Positions 1 to 11,483 are shown, counted from the stretch's first letter. The stretch is DNA of 64,000 bases from Nematopogon swammerdamellus (GCA_946902875.1 OX336336.1:5550545-5614544); one strand, 5' to 3'. A program made the numbers and translations. Notes: generated by a model not told the origin, from the sequence alone.

Positions 1-565
1 CCGGCCGACCATCAACTGCAGTCACTAATGAAAACGTCATCAGGGTAGAGTGGCTATTGCGGGAGAATAGACACATTACACATCGGGAGATTTAGGCTGA
101 ACTGAAGATTGGTATTGCGAAGTTTGTCTGCCTCAAGCTTTCGGGGAGTTGAATAGCGAGCGCCCAAGGAGGGGCGTCCGTGGAATTCTTTTTCACCAAG
201 ATAACGCGCCTGCTCACACACCGGTAGAAACATGGACTATTTGACAACTTCGGGGGTACAAAGGTTATCCCATCCTCCGTACAGCCCAGATTTAGCTCCA
301 TGCGATTTTTTTTATTTCCCACGGTAAAAAAAATGCTTCGCGGGCGAAAATTCAACACTGCAGACGAGGCCGTCGAGAATTTCGGCGGTTATTTTTCGAC
401 CTCCCGCAAAATACGTTTTTTTAATTGTTTTGAAACCTGGTTCACCCGAATGCATAAGTGCATAGGGATTGGAGGGAAATATTTTGAAAAGCTGTAAATA
501 TTTTTTTTTCATATTCTAACTATTTTTCATTTCACTAACAATTTTCGGAACAGCCTATGTATGTT
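1..565 (+). pseudogene. mariner (DD34D-type) transposase remnant, internally deleted
   Basis: From base 3 a frame reads GRPSTAVTNENVIRVEWLL, the helix-turn-helix linker region of mariner transposases, with an in-frame stop at the TAG near base 112. The middle of the gene, including the first catalytic Asp, is missing. The C-terminal catalytic part resumes with QDNAPAHT near base 198, and HPPYSPDLAPCDFFLFP follows at about 274-320. The second and third Asp codons (200 and 304) are 104 bases apart, one base short of the 105 expected for 34 intervening residues, so a 1-base deletion breaks the frame. The protein ends at the TAA near 497. The left end lies outside the window. This is a non-functional fossil of a cut-and-paste DNA transposon. 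Confidence 0.85.
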
Positions 566-715
566 ATATTTTGATGCTCTTTATACAAGGTGTCCCAGAC
601 CGACCGCTGGGATCACCTGTATAATCTGTCAAAGCAAAGTCTACATAATTGGGTAGTTAGAAATTAGACCGTTGGTTCATCGTGTTCAAGCCCCGTTTTC
701 AGCTAATCTGCTTCT

Positions 716-918
716 ACATACATACATACATACATAACACACGCTGTATCCCGACAATCAGGGTAAGCAGAGTAATCGGTGTTGTGCTATAAGGACTCTG
801 GCAAATTACAGCACAACACCGACCACCACGTTTAGCACAGTATACGGACAAGACAACTATCAAGCAGCAAGTAAGGCACGAAGAACCCACCTGCTGCATG
901 ACTAGGTGGAAGGACTGT
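716..918 (-). mobile_element. RepA copy 1 (truncated retroelement, 14-bp TSD)
   Basis: This minus-strand copy carries the (TATG)n tail at its left end and is 5'-truncated on the right. The 14-mer GCTAATCTGCTTCT flanks it at 702-715 and 919-932, a target-site duplication. The family hairpin (CGGTGTTGTGCT / AGCACAACACCG) is present. Tail, truncation and duplication together indicate insertion by target-primed reverse transcription. Confidence 0.85.
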
Positions 919-932
919 GCTAATCTGCTTCT

Positions 933-1298
933 CTATTTAATAAAATTAGAGAAGGTGGAAGTAATCAAAAACTATATATAGGTAACTAAATATATTAAGT
1001 CGAGGAAAAGCTATATCAGGTGCTCCTAATATCGATGAAATAGACGAAGTACTTGCGACATAGGTTAAATAAAAAAAATTATTTAAAGAAACATTACTTA
1101 CAGGTTTTACTTGGTTTTCTTCTTTCTTTCTTTTTAAATACAATTAGACTTTATTACATATACATAGCTTATTTCAGTTAATATGACATAATTAATAAAC
1201 ATAATATTGAGTAACAAATTATAAAAAAAAAATATTTTCATGTCACCTAAACTAACACATGGATTATTGTATAAGCGGACAATATTACATTCGATAGA
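933..1298. other. no recognisable feature
   Basis: AT-rich unique sequence with short homopolymers. I see no gene or known repeat. Confidence 0.6.
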
Positions 1299-1402
1299 CA
1301 CGTGGTGGTCGGTGTTGTGCTGTAATTTAAAAGAGTATTTGCAGCACATCACCGATTACTCTGCTTACCCTGATTATCGGGATACAGCGTGTGGTATTTA
1401 CA
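1299..1402 (+). mobile_element. RepA copy 2 (3' fragment)
   Basis: Only the hairpin and terminal segment remain, from GTGGTGGTCGGTGTTGTGC to the ATACAGCGTGTGGTA terminus. The microsatellite tail is lost. Confidence 0.8.
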
Positions 1403-1675
1403 ATTTCGTAGAAATATCGCATAATCCCATTCAAATAACCCCCGAATCCATTATACGAATCTGAAAACCCTAAGCGGGGTACAGGCAAGTGGGGTTGTTC
1501 CGAACGAGGGTACGAGGAGGGGTCAGTGTCCGCACTTTGTATATAGGTCACCGTCGCGCCTCCGCTCGGCCGCCCGTGCCGCCGACACCGGCTAGGCGCC
1601 TGCCTGTCTATTTATGTTTGCCTGGTACCTTGACTCCATGACTGGTGAATCGACTGATTAGTATTTGCTAAAGAT

Positions 1676-1770
1676 ACATAAAATACAGCAGTACGACAGA
1701 TAAGACAGACAGACAGACAGACGGCGCATGCTAGTAATAGGCTTTCGTACGGGATACGGAAACCTAAAAA
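1676..1770 (+). mobile_element. RepE 3' fragment
   Basis: It contains the (GACA)n run, the segment TAGTAATAGGCTTTCGTACG and the family terminus GGATACGGAAACCTAAAAA. It is 5'-truncated. Confidence 0.7.
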
Positions 1771-1904
1771 GTGTGATAGAGCATAATAACTAATCCAATG
1801 TTCGTGGAACGAAGAAGCACGATTTTTGACTCGACCAGGCGAATTTATGTTTCAGTCTTAGGCGATCTCTTCGTTTTTACGCATTTTAAAGTTAGATCAG
1901 CTTA

Positions 1905-2212
1905 TATAAGTTAAAGACCGACTCCAACCCCTGAAGTACCTACCTCCTTTCCAACATAAAAATAATAATCGAAATCGGTTGGCGTGGTATAGGATTATTC
2001 GCCCATTTGTCATGCACATGCTTATGCAAATTAAGAGTTTGATTATTTTCTCATGCATCATATCATCAGAACTTGACCAAATTTATATGGGACCAACCCT
2101 AAGGTACTCCTTTCAAATAAAAAAGTATCATCGAAATCGGTAGGTAAACGTTCAAAAAAACAAACATTTCCGACGAATTGAGAACCTCCTTTTTTTGAAG
2201 TCGGTTAAAATC
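1905..2212 (+). mobile_element. RepI copy (ends GAAGTCGGTTAA)
   Basis: Two 'ATCGAAATCGGT' motifs, ACCAACCCTAAGGTACTC, and the end GAATTGAGAACCTCC then TTTTTTTGAAGTCGGTTAAA match a repeat type I know from lepidopteran genomes. A second copy lies inverted at 26371-26590. The class is uncertain. Confidence 0.6.
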
Positions 2213-3353
2213 ATTACACTGTTCAAGTATTCAATAAGAGTTTATTGTAGGTAACTAACTATTCCGATTAGCTAGACGAGCGACTCCTTAATCCCGTTTT
2301 CCATTTCAATAAATTAAACTGTATCACTTCTCAACTTCCTGCTATCTCAGAGCAGCTATTCCGTTCACTCAAACCGCTCGAATCACTCAGTAAATGCAGC
2401 TTGCAATTCCATTAATCCATTGTCGCTTGCAGCAGCTCCACCTTACAATGCTCGTCTAGATGGAAGCGCTCGACAGCGCTTTCAGCCGCTGCACTCTGAT
2501 GCAAAAGGGAAAGTCGGTGTGAGTGCTTCCTGCATCGCACGCGGAAGCTAACTGCATTTTCCGCGCGCGCCGGTGTCCGCCTCTGTGTGTTTGTGAGAGG
2601 ATGTGCATGTATACGTGTGAGACGCAGATGTGTGCTATTTGATTACGGTTGCCTGTTTATGTGAAGTAATTCTATATTTAAATATCGTTGCACGTGTCAG
2701 AGTTTTGACTATGTTCAATTCTTCAAATATGGAACGACTCATCGCCGCCTCCGCACCGCTACCATGTTTTGCGCGAATAGAAAGGGCGACGCCATATATT
2801 TCACTGTATTATTCTCTAAAAGGTCGACAACTTCTGTTCTACTTTTGCGTTCGTTAGCACTCCGCGCCGCCGCCGGTGCGGCTGCCACCCCGTTTATTTT
2901 GCGATCTCACCGTAATTGAAAAGAATAGCTCGTGGCCCATTAGTGTAATACATATTTCATACAAGAGAGTGTATTGGTAGGCTCTCGCTCCTTTCCCTAT
3001 GCGCGCGAGACATTAACGACTACCCGCAACTTTTCCAACCGGCAGCAAAGGTCAAGCACCGCTGACCACGACGGCGGAGCGATGCTCCTGCACAGACACA
3101 ATCGACTAGAAGGCGAGATCAGCTCGAGACGCAACGAAAGCAAGAGCAACAGTTGCGGCGCCAACCGGTTCCGCGCCCCTGCACTGGGTTAGTCGTGACT
3201 CGTGTACACACACCGCCGTTAGACCAACGCCTGTCTAGGCGGCTAGTGACGTGCGGCATTTTGTCGATACGATGCATCTGCGTAAATGTGCTGGCGTGCA
3301 TGGCGGCGCCGCGCCGCCGGCGGCGGCGGTCACATGGGCCAAATAAGGAAAAT
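2213..3353. other. unique region with CpG-rich patches
   Basis: It holds CpG-rich patches near 2480-2600, 2860-2890, 3055-3190 and 3290-3335, the last with a GGC/GCC repeat. Short open frames lack any family signature. Such patches in AT-rich insect DNA can be regulatory, but nothing here proves it. Confidence 0.4.
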
Positions 3354-3365
3354 AATTTAGTTCCA

Positions 3366-3638
3366 TAAATACACACAACACAATCGAGGTAAGCAGAGTA
3401 ATCGGTGTTGTGCTGCAAGTAGTCTACTCTTATACATTATAGTACAGCACCAACCACGACGTTTAGCAAAGTACTAGGACAAGATAACTATCAAGCAGCA
3501 AGTGAGGCACGAGGACCCACCTGCTGCATGACTCGGTGGAAGGATCGTGCCAAGGCATAGCCACCTCAGGTGGCTATGCTGTCGAGTGTCGTCCTTTAAC
3601 ACGGCATCTGGTCCTTATCCCCTTTTAGTTCCTATCAC
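3366..3638 (-). mobile_element. RepA copy 3 (12-bp TSD)
   Basis: AATTTAGTTCCA occurs on both sides, at 3354-3365 and 3639-3650, as a target-site duplication. The copy runs from an eroded tail through the hairpin to CATCTGGTCCTTATCCCCTT, where the head is truncated. It is an independent second case of RepA retrotransposition. Confidence 0.85.
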
Positions 3639-3650
3639 AATTTAGTTCCA

Positions 3651-4136
3651 CCTTCTTTTAATTGCCTAGGTGCAGTGAAATGGACTAACATGTTTGCCAA
3701 ATACAAAGTGTGCATACCCCCCGCCATGTAAAGTGCTCATACATTTGCCAAAAGGCAAACAATTCGGTATCATCTCGCTCCAACTAAGCCACTAGCTAGA
3801 GGAAGCTGAAACTAAAATGGTTGCCTTATTCTGGTAATGTTTGGAGCCAGCTTGAAAATACTCTGTTTTTTTTTTCCTTTTATACACTATCATAATAAAA
3901 TATACAACTTTATTTTTACTAAGGTTCCGTGAAAAAAGAAAATGCAAGCGTCAAAATTTTACAACATTCTGAAACAATTGAGCCTGAACTGTTGTAATTT
4001 ATCTACATATTCTGAGCAAAATAAATATGATAAACCTATAAATTCTAACGTTTTTTCGCATGCTAATGAAGAGCCCGAAATTTTCTTCCACCAGTCACAG
4101 CAGCAAATCTGATAATGCATGATTAATTTGTGTTTA
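3651..4136. other. no recognisable feature
   Basis: AT-rich unique sequence with no gene or repeat recognised. Confidence 0.5.
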
Positions 4137-4232
4137 ATAGTTGTCTTGTCTTGATACTTTGCTAAATGTGGTGGTCGGTGTTGTGCTGTAATTTATAAGA
4201 GTACCTGCAGCACAACACCGACTACTCATATA
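4137..4232 (+). mobile_element. RepA copy 4 (hairpin fragment)
   Basis: It spans from TTGTCTTGATACTTTGCTAA through both hairpin arms and stops at CACCGACTACTC. Both ends are truncated. Confidence 0.75.
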
Positions 4233-5826
4233 TCTCACCAAATTCGCATACGAAGCTAATGAAGTTTGCATTATAAAGAAAACAATATTACAATACGAAT
4301 TTTACATTATGTATTATCTATCCTTGTTCTTATTTTTATTTACAAAATTAATTTGTCTCGAAATAGAAATGTTTGTCCCACAAACTCGAATAACACTAGG
4401 TTTATCGACATTCCCTTGGCACTTCCCTACATCTAACGGTATCGTAGGCGCTATACAAGCTGTAGGCCCTTCGCGACGAGTCATCTACATTTCACTTTCG
4501 TTCGCGGCGTCATCCAATTTGACACCTGACAAATGGAAGTTGACTTTGAAATTTTTACCCTCACGTCTGTGAACGTTTTTTCCAGTGAGACATCGCTCTC
4601 GACACATAAATGTTAACCGAAAATAGTAAACACAGTAGTCTTTACCTTTTTTGGAAAATGGTATATTTTTATAATATTTCAAACGGAAACATAACTTCTT
4701 AGAAGACACATAAAAGAAGCTAATAGGTATTTTAGATTAAGTGAAATTGAATACTCACCTTTTATTGCCAAAATGGCATACGATTTATACGTTATTATTA
4801 TAATGAGTCATCTACATGGGCATTTGCCCCTTATGTATTCAACGCTTCAAACTATTAAAATAACGAAATCTATAACGGTCACGCAACGTCATGAATTAAT
4901 GTATCATATACCTAGGTACTAATAACAAAGACTTATCATATCTGCTATTCAAATCAGTTTCGTTTAGTCATTTTCTTTCACGTCCTACCAAGAACGCAGA
5001 ATTAGCAAGAAGTCTGCACGACACACTCACTAACACAGTGACACTGTGGTCGCCGTGCGGCAGCGATCGGCGGAGGCGGCGGCGGGCAGCGTTGCAGCGC
5101 GCTCATGCACTTCCGTGTGCACAACTCACTTTCACCAGCTCTCTGTCGGAGTCGGTGCAGACGGAGCGAGTCATGCTCGCCTGGTACTGTTCTGATCTGT
5201 GCAATTTCACCGGCCACATTCACCGGCCTTGATGTGTCATTCATTTTACAAAGTCTTGATTGCGAAGAGGATAGAGGTCTTCTAGTTATTTTTGATTGCG
5301 TCAATGGATTATGTATGAAACAAACAGACATAATTGCTTACAAATCGGTTCTGAAGTTAATTTCATTAACAGAACTTGTGAAATTAAGTTTTGTATAATA
5401 AGGTATTGCTCAAATTGCCGCCAAGGTCGAAGTTGAATTTATTTTAACGTAAGAGAACTTAATGTTAAAATAATTGCAACTATTTTAAGAACTAAAACGA
5501 TCGTGCTGCCAAGATATTCATAACCTCGAATGCAGCCCCTTACGTCAGTTTGATCGGAGTGATATATCTAACTTGCCGTTCGCTGTGGCACATATCCTAT
5601 AACCATTCTTAGATGTGCCAAAAAACGTCAGTGAAACCCCCAAATGAATTGATTGAGTAGTTCCACACTTATAATAAGCGAACATCGAATCAGTCAGCGA
5701 GCCGTCATAGATTTCCGCTTTATTAGTTAGAACTTCCTAAAAAATACCTGACTTCAGAAACAGACAGAATGCCATTTCTGCTATAATGCTGACTGCTATT
5801 AGTAATACCTTCCCACTAAAAGGTAG
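4233..5826. other. unique region, CpG-rich patch near 5.0-5.2 kb
   Basis: Mostly AT-rich. From about 5030 to 5230 the sequence becomes CpG-rich with a GGCGG run and is open in several frames over about 100 codons, which base composition explains. It could be an untranslated exon or regulatory patch, but there is no splice or promoter evidence. Confidence 0.35.
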
Positions 5827-6236
5827 TTTTTTTATGGAAACTGACGCGGTTGGCTGCATCACCTACAACATCCGTTATGTCAACCCATAAAACCGGGTGA
5901 ACTAGGTGCCATGTCAGTGTTTCCCTTCATTTCATGTCGGCTACACTGAACTGGACGGAAAACGCGATCTATTTACATAGCCGTTTCGACCGACCGTTTC
6001 ATTCAGTGCGGTGGCACCAATCCGGGCGGGATAAACCCTACCACCTAGTAAGGTAAGAAGGGAAGGGACAGGATAAACCCTAACACCTAGTTAGGGAAGA
6101 AGGGAAGGGACCTACAGTTTTACGTTGAATCCGAACGGTCAGCCTTCAACTGTGGAGCGGTCACCCATCAAAGTACTGACCGCGCTCAGCGTTGCTTAAC
6201 AACAGTCGACCGACCGCACCACTGAGCTACCAAGGT
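5827..6236 (-). mobile_element. SINE-B copy, near full length
   Basis: Read on the minus strand, the head carries a tRNA A box (GGTAGCTCAGTGG) at 6221-6235. A 5S-rRNA-like segment, AGTACTTTGATGGGTGACC, lies at 6159-6177 and extends to about 6200. A B-box-like GTTCGGATTC follows, then the core AAAACTGTAGGTCCCTTCCC and the tail GTTTCCATAAAAAAA at 5827. An internal tandem duplication of about 43 bp (about 6030-6117) repeats the AACCCTANCACCTAGT segment. No coding capacity. Confidence 0.85.
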
Positions 6237-6805
6237 TTTTAGTAGAAGAACGGATTACGGCTGAACGCTACGCACTGACGAGAACTCATGCAATAATTGA
6301 TTCGTGGAAGGAAAGCGCTCTACTGCCACCGTGAATGTGAGCAGTTTGCAGTTGTTTGTTTACGCGTCACTAGGAAAGTAAATTTACGACCTCTCAGAAA
6401 ATAGTTTAAAGGTGAACAGGAGTAGTCAGTTTTTAGTTTAAAGTTTAGAGTAAAGTTTAGTAGTAGATACGGACTTAACCGCAAGTCGCACCCTTAGTCC
6501 CTCGGCACAGCCACCCATGTTTTTCAAACAAAAGTTAAACTACGCATTATCTCTAACTGTGATCATTTTCGAATCCATTGTTCAACCTCTATTAACGATA
6601 GAGCGATATTAGAAAGTTCACGAAAACTGCAAGTAAATCGGTTCAACCGTTCCGAAGTTATAAGCGAAAGAGTCAATTTGTCAATATTCGTGGAGAAACT
6701 TCGACTACTGACTAAGTGACTAGAGACTTCACATAATTTCACACCAGGAACGTTTTTTTTTTATTATAAATATGTATAAACATTCTGCTTCGTTGGCTTA
6801 CCAGA
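6237..6805. other. no recognisable feature
   Basis: Unique sequence with a short run of TTTAGAGTAAAG-like repeats near 6425-6465. Confidence 0.5.
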
Positions 6806-7121
6806 CCCTGTATCTCGGCAATTGGGGTAAGAAGAGTAATCGGTGTTGTGCTGCAAGAACTCTGGTAAATTACAGCACACCGCCGGCCACCACGTTTGGC
6901 AAAGTATTAGGATAAGATAACTATCAAGCACCAAGTAAGGAACGAAGACCCACCTGCTGCATGACTCGGTGGAAGGACCGCGCCAAGGTGACAGGTCACT
7001 ATCCTGTCGCCCTTTAGCATTTAGGATTTAACGGCATCTTGTCCTTATCCCTTAGTCGCCTTTTACGACATGCACGGAGAGAGATTCAGTGGGGCTATTC
7101 TTTTCAAGTACCGGCCCCACA
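6806..7121 (-). mobile_element. RepA copy 5, near full length
   Basis: It covers the whole consensus from CCCTGTATCTCGG (3' end) to the head AAGTACCGGCCCCACA. The left stem is intact, but the right stem has changed to CAGCACACCGCC. It abuts SINE-C at 7131. Confidence 0.85.
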
Positions 7122-7130
7122 AGGTATTCA

Positions 7131-7352
7131 CTTTTTGTTTTTTATGTAATCCGGTATGGGTGGCTGAGTCGGAGGGGCCAAAGCGCATGCTCCGACCAGC
7201 CAGTATCACCTGTGAGAAGGTAGGTGCCATACCAGAGACTTCCCTGGATTGCTATACTGGACTAGAGGAGAATACAGCCGATGCTGCTATGCGGCCATTT
7301 TACATCCAGTACGGTGGTACTAACCCAGTCGGCTACAATTTGAGCCTACCTT
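7131..7352 (-). mobile_element. SINE-C copy, 5'-truncated
   Basis: The minus-strand tail is TACCCATACCGGATTACATAAAAAACA. The body contains GGAGCATGCGCTTTGGCCCC and CTCCTCTAGTCCAGTATAG. The copy stops before the core and the tRNA head. An open frame of about 110 codons through it is incidental. Confidence 0.8.
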
Positions 7353-7620
7353 TTAATGTTTTATTGAGTTGCCACGCAGTGAAATCTAGAATTTGTGCCT
7401 AGCAGCTAAGTACCTAGGCAGAGGTTAGCAGCTTGAATATCGGACTTCCCCGCTAGTCATCGACTCTTTCCTTTCCCTTTTGTTTCTATTTCGCTATTTA
7501 TGGTCAGTGAACTTGCACTGGCCACTTTCAAGTGCCATGAACCACTTTGAGGAGAAATTCTGAGATTATCTATTTTATAGTGAACATTCTTGCTTTGAAC
7601 TATTTCACCCTTCTTACATT

Positions 7621-7942
7621 CATACCATATACGCTGTATCCCGACAATCGGTGTAAGCAGAGTAATCGGTGTTGTGCTTCAAGTGCAAGTAAGTAACAAG
7701 AACATTATGGTCTTGGTAAGTAAATTACAGCACAACACCTACCGCCACTTTTCGCAAATTATTTGGAAAACATAACTATCAAGCAGCAAGTAAGGCACGA
7801 AGACCCACCCTGCTGCTAGACTCGGTGGAAGGACTGTCCCAAGGTGAGAGGTGGCTACCATGAAGCCTTTTAAACACAGCACAGCATCTTGCCCTTATCC
7901 ATTAGTCGCTTTTCACGACTTGCACGGGGAGAGGTGCAGCAG
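7621..7942 (-). mobile_element. RepA copy 6, with insertion in the hairpin loop
   Basis: It is nearly full length. About 30 extra bases (GTAAGTAACAAGAACATTATG) sit between the hairpin arms. The head is degraded at GGGGAGAGGTGCAGCAG. Confidence 0.8.
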
Positions 7943-8012
7943 ATTCAGATATGTATCTCGCCATAAGAACGCGCGCAATATTAACAATATTTCGTGACAA
8001 CAGATGCTTAGT

Positions 8013-8081
8013 CACATGGTTCGTCATACAACACCGATTACTATGCTTGCCCCGATTGTCGAAATGCAGCTTGTGTGGTGT
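8013..8081 (+). mobile_element. RepA 3' fragment
   Basis: ACAACACCGATTACTATGCT and CCCCGATTGTCGAAATGCAG match the RepA 3' terminus downstream of the hairpin. Confidence 0.6.
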
Positions 8082-8190
8082 TGCATGTACCTACTTTTAA
8101 ATTTAAAACTGGTCTACTTCCAAATACAACTCCAAAACCCTGTTCCTAATGATGTAGAAACGCGCGCCCGAGGCACGCGGGATTTACGTC

Positions 8191-9057
8191 CGGCGCCTCT
8201 TCCACAAGTGTCATACATGCTCGCCGGTTACGAGTACTACGTGGCACCTCCATCCGGCGCCTCTTCCACACGTGTCATACTTGCTCGCCGGTTACGAGTA
8301 CTACGTGGCACCTCCGTCCGGCGCCTCTTCCACACGTGTCATACATGCACGCCGGTTACGAGTACTACGTGGCACCTCCGTCCGGCGCCTCTTCCACACG
8401 TGTCATACTTGCTCACCGGTTACGAGTACTACGTGGCACCTCCGTCCGGCTCCTCTTCCACACTTGTCATACATGCTCGCCGGTTACGAGTACTACGTGG
8501 CACCTCCGTCCGGCGCCTCTTCCACACGTGTCATACTTGCTCGCCGGTTACGAGTACTACGTGGCGCCTCCGTCCGGCGCCTCTTCCACACGTGTCATAC
8601 TTGCTCACCGGTTACGAGTACTACGTGGCACCTCCGTCCGGCGCCTCTTCCACACGTGTCATACTTGCTCACCGGTTACGAGTACTACGTGGCACCTCCG
8701 TCCGGCGCCTCTTCCACACGTGTCATACATGCTCGCCGGTTACGAGTACTACGTGGCACCTCCGTCCGGCGCCTCTTCCACACGTGTCATACTTGCTCGC
8801 CGGTTACGAGTACTACGTGGCACCTCCATCCGGCGCCTCTTCCACACGTGTCATACATGCTCGTCGGTTACGAGTACTACGTGGCACCTCCGTCCGGCGC
8901 CTCTTCCACACGTGTCATACATGCTCGCCGGTTAAGAGTACTACGTGGCACCTCCGTCCGGCGCCTCTTCCACACGTGTCATACATGCTCGGCGGTTACG
9001 AGTACTACGTGGCACCTCCATCCGGCGCCTCTTCCACACGTGTCATACATGCTCGCC
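8191..9057 (+). repeat. 64-bp minisatellite, about 13.5 units
   Basis: CGGCGCCTCTTCC starts a unit at 8191, 8255, 8319 and every 64 bases to 9023; the last unit breaks off after 35 bases. Units are highly alike. Twelve of 14 contain the palindrome CACACGTGTC (E-box CACGTG); 8191 and 8447 have lost it. The 13 complete units each contain CTACGTGGC. Because 64 is not a multiple of 3, three units (192 bases) form a 64-codon super-repeat, so long open frames (355, 284 and 199 codons) run through all three forward frames. That follows from a stop-free unit and is not evidence of a protein. Confidence 0.95.
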
Positions 9058-9172
9058 TTCATTTACTTTAATCAGGAAATATACAGCCTAGGCAAAACTA
9101 TATTACAAAAAAAAAAACACAAATAAAATATAACGCCTGTAAACATATTTCCACTAAAAATCTAAAATAAAC

Positions 9173-9489
9173 ACACCACACACTGTACCCCGACATACGG
9201 GGTAATCACAGTAGTCGGTGTTGTGCTGCAACTACTCTTGTAAATTACAACACAACACCGACCACCACGTTTAGCAATGTTTTAGTACAAGATAACTATC
9301 AACCCGCAAGTAAGGCACGAAGATCCACCCGCTACATGACTCGGTGGAAGGACCGTGTCAGGGTGAGAGGTGGCTAGCCTGTCGCCCTAATGCACGGCAT
9401 CTTGTCCTTATCCCTTAGTCGCCTTTTAGGGCATGCACGTGGAAAGATGCAGTGGGGCTATTCTTTTGAAGTACCGGCCCCACACGGTA
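9173..9489 (-). mobile_element. RepA copy 7, full length
   Basis: It runs from CACACACTGTACCCCGAC to the head GTACCGGCCCCACACGGTAC. Hairpin arms GTCGGTGTTGTGCTG and ACACAACACCGAC are well kept. It follows the minisatellite by about 115 bases. Confidence 0.85.
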
Positions 9490-9571
9490 CATCCATTCGT
9501 CACAACATTTGAGGTGAACTAAACGCCCAACCTAAACATTTGTCTCGCGAGAGTAAACAGATAAGCGGATA

Positions 9572-9650
9572 TTGCGCATGCGTGGTGCGCGTCCTGGGAG
9601 ATGGATGAATGATATTGTGGGAGTGGCAGGAAGATGGGCAGGGCATGCAT
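9572..9650 (+). pseudogene. RTE-type LINE C-terminal remnant (tentative)
   Basis: One frame reads GARPGRWMNDIVGVAGRW, resembling the GRPxxRWxDDIxxVAG motif at the C-terminus of insect RTE-clade retrotransposon proteins. Only about 25 codons are recognisable. Confidence 0.45.
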
Positions 9651-9735
9651 TGTTTTATATGTATACCCTCAATTCCTTTGGCGGTGTGTCTTGTCCCTCA
9701 CCAGTATTTATTTTATCTGAACCACTCACTAGTGT

Positions 9736-9848
9736 AGTAACTAGGTGCCGTGTCAATGCTTCCCCCCGTTGGTCGTCCGGGTGATGTCGGCAAGTGCGGT
9801 GGTACCAATCGGGGCGGGTTACCGCCGCCGGCACCACCTAGTAACCAG
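9736..9848 (-). mobile_element. SINE-B fragment with internal deletion
   Basis: AACTAGGTGCCGTGTCAATG and GTGCGGTGGTACCAATCGGG match SINE-B. The part between, which includes the TTTACATAGCCG stretch, is mostly deleted. Confidence 0.7.
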
Positions 9849-11483
9849 TAGACTTACACAGTTTTGTATGAGCCCTGTGTATGTGTGAAAGTGTGATTTC
9901 ATCCATGTGACTATTAGACAATTAATAGTCCGTTTTTCTATTTTAAATAAAAATTTTGCTGACTTGGATGATTCAATTTTTTTTATTATATGTATAAAAT
10001 CAACTTTTATTAATGACTTAACTGTTCCATATGTAACCCTATGTTCTTTGTATTTTGTTATATATTTTTTATACATGTTTCACTTATAATTTTTTATTTT
10101 TTACTTACATGTATGTTATATATAATTAACGTAATTAATTAACGTTCAGTATGTACGTTATATTTAAAAAATAAAAAGCTCTACAAGGTTTCTTGTACCG
10201 TTCTACCTATAGCATTTCTATTCTGTCCCTATAGATTGCATTGCTTAACGGGACGAGTCAAAACAAAAATTATGACGAACCATACTGAATATGCATAATG
10301 TATCAATGAAATATTGTTAATGTTGTGTTCTTTATCACGAAATAAATATCTGCATCTGAATCTATACATAACAGGATATAACAAACATAACTAAAATTCG
10401 AAACTCTACCTAAAAATAATAGGTAATGTCGATTTCGTTGATTAATACCATAAGTATAGTTAGAATTGTTTTAGAATTATTTACTTACTTGTTTTCAGTT
10501 CTGTGTGTCTGTCTGCCCGTTGGTCTGTCCGTCTGTCATCAGAATATTTATAAGATTAACGAACCTTGTCTAGTGTGTATACCATAATACGTATACCATA
10601 ATTTTAGTTTACTAATAGTTTTCAATTTTTATTTTATTCTTCTATTTATTTGTAACCGCATAAATGTACCTATCTCTATAAGCGAATGTTTGTACCGCTC
10701 TTTGAAACTAATAAAGATTCTATAAACCGATTTTATATCTACGAGAGAATATTTAAGAATATTTAGTTATTTAAAACTTCTAACATTTAATCTGAATTAA
10801 ATGCTCCAATTAAGCATTCATACAACCATCCAGTAACAACTGCTCCGCGGCGCTGCCGCTCACTCCCCATCGTATAAGTGAAACAGTTCGATTGAGTTCG
10901 GCAATCAGAGTGAGACAACACTATGTCTGTGTGCCCCGCCGCGCGGTGCTAAAGGACGGTTGTTGACCCGAGCGGCTGCGTTCGTGAACTCCGAAATGTT
11001 CGATATTTATATCGCCGGGCGCGCGGCGGCGGCGGGTGCGATGATAGCACAACGCTTCAAGCGCGTCGATTGGCCTCTTGTTAGACTATTCGTATTAAAG
11101 CACAATTCTTTCGATACAACATCGCTGTTTAAAGCGATGAAACCGCATTCAATGAACCCCGACTGAACTTTACATTAGGTAAATTGATTCTGGCGGGTGA
11201 TTAATCTGTTTTAAATTCCATTTTCAAATCGTAAGCGGTGTGAGCTTTATTTTATTTCCGTGTATACAAACTATATTCAACCTAAACGCCCATGTTGAAC
11301 TATGTGTTTTAAATCTTGGAGGAAACAAATGACGAGCCCTTTCTGCTTTGCTCTGGAGGAGCGATACAGGCCAGCGAGAATAGAGAACTGAGAATCTTTA
11401 TAAATGCGCCTACCTTACATATTTATTATCTTTTTTACGATAAAGCAAAAAGAAAAAACTTAAAAAAAAACATGATTCTGACC
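9849..11483. other. unique AT-rich region with a CpG-rich patch
   Basis: 9.85-10.8 kb is strongly AT-rich with no recognisable element. About 10.84-11.06 kb is CpG-rich (CCGCGGCGCTGCCG, GGGCGCGCGGCGGCGG). The 68-codon frame at 10960-11166 has no family signature. Confidence 0.4.

Noticed and set aside
1..565. Active mariner element
   Set aside because: An in-frame stop, a missing middle including the first catalytic Asp, and a 1-base frameshift.
2433..2518. 86-nt exon between CTTGCAG and GTGAGTG with one open frame
   Set aside because: The acceptor lacks a good pyrimidine tract, and a 28-codon open frame is common by chance; no protein similarity seen.
4990..5235. Coding exon in a CpG-rich patch open in several frames
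   Set aside because: Openness follows composition; no splice pair or motif.
8191..9057. Regular array as a CRISPR
   Set aside because: Units are contiguous with no unique spacers, and the DNA is clearly eukaryotic.
8004..9126. 355-, 284- and 199-codon open frames as a repetitive protein
   Set aside because: All three forward frames are open because the 64-bp unit lacks stops; the frames encode the same peptides out of phase, so this is a minisatellite and not a gene.
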